A DNA stretch of 39,385 bases, taken from contig CAZKNH010000022.1 in the NCBI GenBank assembly GCA_964553875.1, positions 1-39,385 of the forward strand, in the 5' to 3' direction. Made by a program: the position numbers and the translations under genes. The DNA comes from ZC4RG20 sp964553875 (lineage in GTDB: Bacteria; Pseudomonadota; Gammaproteobacteria; Steroidobacterales; Rariloculaceae). Position 1 is the first letter of the stretch; the number at the start of each line of letters is the position of its first letter. Shown here one piece after another: positions 34,988 through 39,385 of the stretch. Under the pieces are notes generated by a model. That model did no database searches and was not told the origin of the DNA. It saw only the letters and a list, made by a program, of their open reading frames with translations.

Positions 34988-36124
34988 GTGCGCTCGACCG
35001 ACGACATCATTGATCTCGCTTATTCCGCCGCCGTCGACCCGGCCTTGTGGCCGCAGGCGATATGCTCGATGTCGCGCCGCTACGGGGCGATCGCGGCCGG
35101 TCTCTACGTCGCTGACTTTACCGGGCGGCGTATCGAGAGGCTGTCGATACAGGGAATCGAGCCGTCTTATGTGAAGCGCTACGTCGACGAGTATCTCTGC
35201 GACAACCCGTGGGGGATCGACGCGATGCAGGCCGTCGGACGAATCCGTACGGACACGTCGCTCGACGAGTACTTTCGTCGGCCCGGGTACTACCGGTCCA
35301 CGGCACTCTTCAACGATTGGATGAAGCCGCAAGATTTCATCTATACGCTCGGCGTAAACCTCTCTGCAGAACCGACGCGGCAGACGAAGCTGTTCTTGTA
35401 TAGGCCGAAGTCGGCGGGGCCCTATACGGCTCGCGACGTCGCAAGCTTTCGCAGGCTGACCCGGCACTTGCTGACCGCGGTGAGGGTCGCCGGCCGCTTC
35501 GCCGCCGCCAAGCGCGAAGCGGCCGAGCTGAGGCACGTGCTGGACCGGCTTCGCTTCGGCGTCGTGCTGCTCGCCGATGACGGATCGGTGCTCGAGGCCA
35601 ATGCGTTCGCCGCGCAGCTGTTCGGGCGGCGCGACGGCCTGACCGTGATCCAGGGACAACTGGTCGCGACGCATCGCGCGAGCAGCGCCGCGCTGACCCG
35701 CTCGCTGCGCGCGGCCATCGACGTGCATCGCGGCCTCGATGGCGACGCACCGCAGCCGTGCGATCTCGAGCGCGGCAACGGTACGCGCTCGCTGTCGGTG
35801 CTTGCCCTCCCGTTGCCGAAGGACGAGGGGTCGTTCGGGGTGAGGCGTGCCGCGGTCGCGTTGCTCGTCACCGATCCCCACGTCGAGGCGGACGTTCCGC
35901 TCGAGCGGTTGCGCCAACGCTTCAGACTGACGGGCTCGGAGGCGCGGCTCGCTGTCGCGCTGATGCGGGGACAGCGGTTACGCGATGCGGCGGAGCAGGC
36001 GGGGCTCACGTACGAAACCGCACGCTGGTACCTGAAGTCGACGTTCCAGAAGACCGGTACGACGCGACAGGCTGATCTCGTGCGTCTGCTGCTCTCCGAA
36101 CCGCAGCTGCTGTTGCCGGAATAG
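34988..36124 (+). CDS. LuxR-type transcriptional regulator
   Basis: 378 residues from the GTG at 34988. The N-terminal part (1-170) resembles a PAS/GAF-like sensory region (LYVADFTGRRIERLSIQG), and the middle has a second PAS-like part (about 185-290: FGVVLLADDGSVLEANAFAAQLFGRRDGL). The C-terminus (about 310-370) is a LuxR/FixJ helix-turn-helix: LTGSEARLAVALMRGQRLRDAA, then YETARWYLKSTFQKTGTTRQADLVRLLL. No autoinducer-binding signature is recognisable, so the signal is unknown. It is divergent from a BASS transporter and may regulate it. Confidence 0.88.
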   Translation: MRSTDDIIDLAYSAAVDPALWPQAICSMSRRYGAIAAGLYVADFTGRRIERLSIQGIEPSYVKRYVDEYLCDNPWGIDAMQAVGRIRTDTSLDEYFRRPGYYRSTALFNDWMKPQDFIYTLGVNLSAEPTRQTKLFLYRPKSAGPYTARDVASFRRLTRHLLTAVRVAGRFAAAKREAAELRHVLDRLRFGVVLLADDGSVLEANAFAAQLFGRRDGLTVIQGQLVATHRASSAALTRSLRAAIDVHRGLDGDAPQPCDLERGNGTRSLSVLALPLPKDEGSFGVRRAAVALLVTDPHVEADVPLERLRQRFRLTGSEARLAVALMRGQRLRDAAEQAGLTYETARWYLKSTFQKTGTTRQADLVRLLLSEPQLLLPE

Positions 36125-36219
36125 CCGTGCCGCTTCGCGGTTCCGGCAGGATGACCGCCTCGCATTGATTCCGATCGCGACCCTGGGGGAGGACGCAGGA
36201 GGCCTTCGCCGAGGAGGCG

Positions 36220-36720
36220 TCAGCGGGTCTCGAAGCGGACGTTCCCGGGCTGCCGCAGGCGATGGGCATGCGCCGCATTTTCGAGCCCGATCCAATCCTT
36301 AATGCATGTCGGCAAGAAGTCGTACCGGGGTTGCCGGGTGTAGACCGTGATGACGCCGTCGACGTAATGACCGACGTGGACCTGAACGCCGGTGCTGAAG
36401 AGCTGCACGCACACGATCGCTTCGTGCTCGCCGCCCGCGTGCGGTGCGTTGCCGCTGACGCGCAGCGCGCGGCCGTAGTACTCGATGTCAGTGCTGACGT
36501 CGAGGGCGTGCATCACCTCATCCAGCCGCTCACCGAGCAGCGCCTGGAGCTCCGCCGCGATGGCCGGCTCCGCGAAGAACGCGTCGAGCTCCCACGTGGC
36601 GACGTAGCGTGCGATGAGCGACTCGCCGGGAAGTTGCGCGTTCGCGTCCGGGACCATCGGGGTGCCAACGGTTTGCAGGAGCATCAGCACGGCAGAGGCT
36701 GTGCGATATCGTCGATTCAT
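36220..36720 (-). CDS. Exported hypothetical protein
   Basis: 166 residues with a signal peptide (MNRRYRTASAVLMLLQTVG, ending near ANAQ). The mature part has a helical first half (LIARYVATWELDAFFAEPAIAAELQALLGERLDEV) and a beta-rich second half (ALRVSGNAPHAGGEHEAIVCVQLFSTG, VHVGHYVDGVITVYTR). No family could be recognised. It is a single gene between the LuxR-type gene (convergent, 95 bases apart) and a 236-base gap without evident genes. Confidence 0.75.
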   Translation of the reverse strand: MNRRYRTASAVLMLLQTVGTPMVPDANAQLPGESLIARYVATWELDAFFAEPAIAAELQALLGERLDEVMHALDVSTDIEYYGRALRVSGNAPHAGGEHEAIVCVQLFSTGVQVHVGHYVDGVITVYTRQPRYDFLPTCIKDWIGLENAAHAHRLRQPGNVRFETR

Positions 36721-36956
36721 CGTTGTCCTACCTCATTCGATTCCGTGTCGTGCTCGCCGTACGGTCGCGGTTCGGCGCGCCAGACGGTTCCCGGGGCGCG
36801 GAGCCGGACGGCGGCCGCGCACGTCACAGTGTGCCGAGCTGAAGGTTTCGTGCCACTCCCAAATGAGGTGCCGACGCAGGCCGTCGCGCGTTTTTCTCGG
36901 CGCGCCCTCCAACTGGGAGGTGCCGATTTGCGGACACTGCCGCAGACTGCGCGGCT

Positions 36957-37550
36957 ATGTCTTCGCGATCCCGTCGACCAGTTTGCGTCGTCGTCGACGA
37001 CTTTCTCGACGACCCCGACGAAGTACGCCGCGTCGCGCTCGCGCAGCGCTTCGTGAAGATGCACTGCGCAGGGCTTCGAACGGTGCAATCGTTCCTGCAT
37101 CTCGCGCCGTACGAGCAAGCGTTCGAGCGGCTGCTCGGCTCCAAGCTGCCGAGCTTCGGCGCCAACGCCGCGAACGGCTGCTTCCAGCTTTGCACGGCTC
37201 GGGATGCGATACCGTACCACTCCGACTCGGCGTCGTATGCAGGTGTGCTGTTTCTTACGCCTGACGCCCCGCTCGACGCCGGCTTGTCGTTCTTTCGTAA
37301 CCGGCGCAGCGGCATGCGGGGCCGCTGCGCGGACCCGGAGCTGATGGCGCAGACGTTCGGACGTGATGCGGAGTTCGATCGCAGCTGCTGGGAGGAGATC
37401 GACCGCGTCGCGAACGTCTACAACCGCCTCGTGCTCTTCAACGCGCATCTCGCGCACGGTGCGACGGCCTACTTCGGCACCGGCCTCGAGGACGGGCGGC
37501 TGTTCCAGAACTTCTTCTTCGACGTCGCGACGGACGAGCTTTCCGGTTAG
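36957..37550 (+). CDS. DUF6445 family, 2OG-Fe(II) oxygenase-like protein
   Basis: 197 residues. The start VVVDDFLDDPDEVRRVAL is the common beginning of this family. YHSDSASYAGVLFL contains an H-x-D pair (H88, D90) and FNAHLAHG a distal His (H164 or H167), which together look like the facial metal triad of double-stranded beta-helix oxygenases. GRLFQNFFFDV (180-190) would place the 2-oxoglutarate-binding Arg at about 181. DUF6445 proteins are uncharacterised to my knowledge. It is convergent with the lasso cyclase (38 bases between stops), so a tailoring role in the same pathway is a tempting but unproven guess. Confidence 0.8.
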   Translation: MSSRSRRPVCVVVDDFLDDPDEVRRVALAQRFVKMHCAGLRTVQSFLHLAPYEQAFERLLGSKLPSFGANAANGCFQLCTARDAIPYHSDSASYAGVLFLTPDAPLDAGLSFFRNRRSGMRGRCADPELMAQTFGRDAEFDRSCWEEIDRVANVYNRLVLFNAHLAHGATAYFGTGLEDGRLFQNFFFDVATDELSG

Positions 37551-37588
37551 ACGCCAGGCCACGGAAGCCTTCTGCTGCGCCGCGCGCG

Positions 37589-39148
37589 TCAGTCTGCCCA
37601 AACGGCATCCGTCTCCCGCTCGATGCCCCATGCGGCAAGCCAGACCGCGATGGCGTACGCCGCGAGCACTTCGCGGTCCGAGACCGGTCGCCAAGCGGCG
37701 AGCGCCTCGGCGCGGCGAACCAGCCAGGCCGGAGACAGACCGATCCGCCAGAGAACGCCGGCGACGCGCTCGAACGCGGTCGCGATCGGCTCGAGATTCG
37801 CGGCATACGCGCGCATCCACACGCCGTCGTACGCGACCTTGCCGCGGCGGTTGACGACCTCGTCGGGCAGCCAGTCGCCCGCCGCGTCGGCGAGCACGCG
37901 CTTGTCCGGACGGCCGCCTCGAGCCCGACAGTATCTCGACCAGGCCTCTGCGGCCCGGAATACCGCGAGATCGGTGAACGGCGAGCGCTGCACCGCACCG
38001 AAGGTTTCCTTGACCCATACGTCTATGCGAGCGTCGTACACGAACGTCGCTGCGCGGCGGTCGCGCAACGCGGCGGCAACCCGGATCTCGTCGGCCGCAC
38101 GCCGCATCGTTCGCCAGGCCGCGTGCGAGAACGGCCCGCGCGCCGGGCGCCGGGGCGCGAACGTCTCGAGCTCGGTCAGGTCGGTCGAGAACAGCTGATC
38201 GCCGCCGATGCCGTTGTAGATGCGCGTCGCGCCGCGCTCGGCCGCAAGCTCGCCGAAGCGCTCCGCCTGGCGGATGCCGGTCACGAAGACGCTCGGCTCA
38301 TCGAGCCGGACGGGACGCATCGCGGGCGTGTACGGGAAGGCCGCCTCGCCGTCGATCACCGTGCGCGTCACGCCGAGCGCGCGTGCCACCGCCTGCTGCA
38401 CGGCTTCCTCGAAGCGGAACTCGTAGTAGTCGAACGTCGTGGAGACTCCGTGCATGCGATGGCCTGGCCGGAGCGCTGCGGCCGCGGCAAGCGTGCTGTC
38501 GAAACCGCCGGAAAGCTCGACGATCGACGAATCGACGCGTCGCTGCGTCGCGCCGTACGCATCCAGCGCGGCGCGCACGTTTCGCGTCACCGCGGCGGCG
38601 TCGATGTCGCCGCTGCCGCGGTGAAGGACTGGCGTCTCGCGTACGGGGGCGTCGATCGCGAGAGCCGTCACGACGCCGCGCCGCAGGCGACGCCAGCCCG
38701 CGAGCGGCGTTTCGCACCACGCGTTCGGCTCGTAAGACGAGCACAGGTTGACGGCCGCCGCTGCTTTGACGAGCCCAGTGGCGCAGAGCATTGGCCGAGG
38801 GCCGATAGGCAGCGACGTCGAGATCTCGATCTGCGGGTCGCTTCTGCGCCAGTAGAGCGGGAACGTGCAGCAGCCGCCCCGCGCGGCGACGATCTTGCCG
38901 TCCGCTGCAAGTGTGATCACTGCATCGGTCGGCTCGAGACACGATCCGAGCGCGACGGGATCGGTCGGTCCGCTCGCGTCGAGTCGGCGCAGTGCGGCGG
39001 ACCAGGCCTCCGCGCGCTCGTCGATTTCGTCATCGTAGATCGACAGATAGAACGCCGGCCGGCTTGCCCATGAAGTCTCCCGACAAGCTACGGCCGGACG
39101 CAGCGCGAGGCGGAGCGCCCCCACGTCGACGCGTGCGAGCGGCGGCAT
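37589..39148 (-). CDS. Lasso peptide macrocyclase (asparagine synthase-like, C protein)
   Basis: 519 residues from the ATG at 39148, six bases downstream of the stop of the preceding peptidase gene; longer in-frame openings run into that gene. Its N-terminal region has lost the Cys2 nucleophile that starts true glutamine-dependent asparagine synthetases. The synthetase domain keeps the PP-loop SGGFDST (213-219) for ATP and the GIGGDQLF motif (312-319). CSSYEPNAWCETPLAGWRRL lies between the halves. Lasso C proteins use ATP to activate the Asp/Glu side chain and close the macrolactam ring. The neighbouring B2-type peptidase gene supports this over asparagine synthesis. No precursor or transporter gene is in the window. 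Confidence 0.88.
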   Translation of the reverse strand: MPPLARVDVGALRLALRPAVACRETSWASRPAFYLSIYDDEIDERAEAWSAALRRLDASGPTDPVALGSCLEPTDAVITLAADGKIVAARGGCCTFPLYWRRSDPQIEISTSLPIGPRPMLCATGLVKAAAAVNLCSSYEPNAWCETPLAGWRRLRRGVVTALAIDAPVRETPVLHRGSGDIDAAAVTRNVRAALDAYGATQRRVDSSIVELSGGFDSTLAAAAALRPGHRMHGVSTTFDYYEFRFEEAVQQAVARALGVTRTVIDGEAAFPYTPAMRPVRLDEPSVFVTGIRQAERFGELAAERGATRIYNGIGGDQLFSTDLTELETFAPRRPARGPFSHAAWRTMRRAADEIRVAAALRDRRAATFVYDARIDVWVKETFGAVQRSPFTDLAVFRAAEAWSRYCRARGGRPDKRVLADAAGDWLPDEVVNRRGKVAYDGVWMRAYAANLEPIATAFERVAGVLWRIGLSPAWLVRRAEALAAWRPVSDREVLAAYAIAVWLAAWGIERETDAVWAD

Positions 39149-39153
39149 CCCGG

Positions 39154-39385
39154 TCAAGGTGCGAGCGAGATCACGAGCAGCGGGCGGTACAGGTAATGCT
39201 CGGGCATCGGCTCGTACGGCACGACGCCGTCCACGGAGCACCACGCGTGCATTTTCCGAGTCGGCGCGAGCACGCCGAGCGCAACCTGGCACCCGATGCC
39301 GACGCGCAGCGCGAGGAATGCCGTGAGCAGCGCGCGCGGATAGCAGTCGGCGTAGCCGACGTCGCGCTCGAGCGCGTGGATCGCG
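39154..39385 (-). CDS. Lasso peptide leader peptidase B2, transglutaminase-like (5' end outside window)
   Basis: The last 76 codons are visible, with the stop at 39154, six bases before the cyclase ATG. DCYPRALLTAFLAL holds the catalytic Cys, KMHAW the His and SVDG the Asp of the cysteine-protease-like triad of the McjB C-terminal domain. YEPMPEHYLYRPLLVISLAP is the typical end. B2 cleaves the leader off the lasso precursor, guided by the B1 (RRE/PqqD-like) protein. B1 and the precursor gene should lie to the right, beyond the window. Confidence 0.85.
   Translation of the reverse strand, partial: AIHALERDVGYADCYPRALLTAFLALRVGIGCQVALGVLAPTRKMHAWCSVDGVVPYEPMPEHYLYRPLLVISLAP

Noticed and set aside
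36717..38018. Long minus-strand frame covering the DUF6445 gene and the end of the cyclase gene
   Set aside because: Overlaps two well-supported genes, has low-complexity Arg-rich content and no recognisable domain.
37589..39148. Asparagine synthetase B
   Set aside because: The N-terminal nucleophile Cys2 is absent and the gene follows a B2-type lasso peptidase gene by a few bases, so the lasso cyclase is the better reading.

Overview
This is a high-GC (clearly above 60 % by eye) chromosomal stretch from a Gram-negative bacterium. A TonB-dependent receptor, several Sec-exported periplasmic proteins and a lipoprotein support that. I infer an environmental gammaproteobacterium or close relative, probably a metagenome-assembled genome: a run of exactly 100 N (10538-10637) marks a scaffold join of unknown true size. 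I see no tRNA, rRNA, CRISPR array or insertion sequence.

Left part (1-10.3 kb): an uncharacterised secreted-protein family with three paralogues (1-1102 minus, 1513-2307 plus, 7470-8249 plus). They lie among a DUF6152 protein, an S41 protease, a small membrane protein, a serine beta-lactamase-fold hydrolase, a PQQ-type sugar dehydrogenase, an isoprenylcysteine-methyltransferase-like membrane protein and an unusual alpha/beta-hydrolase fused to a C-terminal winged helix.

Centre (10.3-23 kb): a GNAT gene cut by the gap, two complete orphan MacB/FtsX-type permeases (ADOP type), a decayed third copy that keeps its promoter and ribosome binding site, an aldo/keto reductase remnant, an HDOD protein, a sulfatase, an AlkD-like DNA glycosylase and a seven-repeat RCC1 lipoprotein.

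Centre-right (22.5-31.4 kb): an ABC-2 exporter operon (NEW3-domain protein, ATPase, permease) and an ECF41-type sigma factor system. The sigma gene, the neighbouring carboxymuconolactone decarboxylase gene and a secreted cupin gene about 5 kb away all have TGTCACAC-N15-CGTC upstream (equivalently TGTCACA-N16-CGTC), which fits one small regulon. A YCII fragment and an NmrA-like SDR gene lie upstream. Next comes a two-gene sortase/substrate pair (class D-like sortase plus a protein ending in an LPRTA sorting signal), which is uncommon in Gram-negative bacteria, and a VOC-family protein.

Right part (31.4-39.4 kb): a TonB-dependent receptor, a bile acid:sodium symporter-family transporter divergent from a LuxR-type regulator, a small secreted protein, a DUF6445/2OG-oxygenase-like protein, and the start of a lasso peptide cluster (cyclase plus the C-terminus of the B2 leader peptidase) that runs off the right edge.
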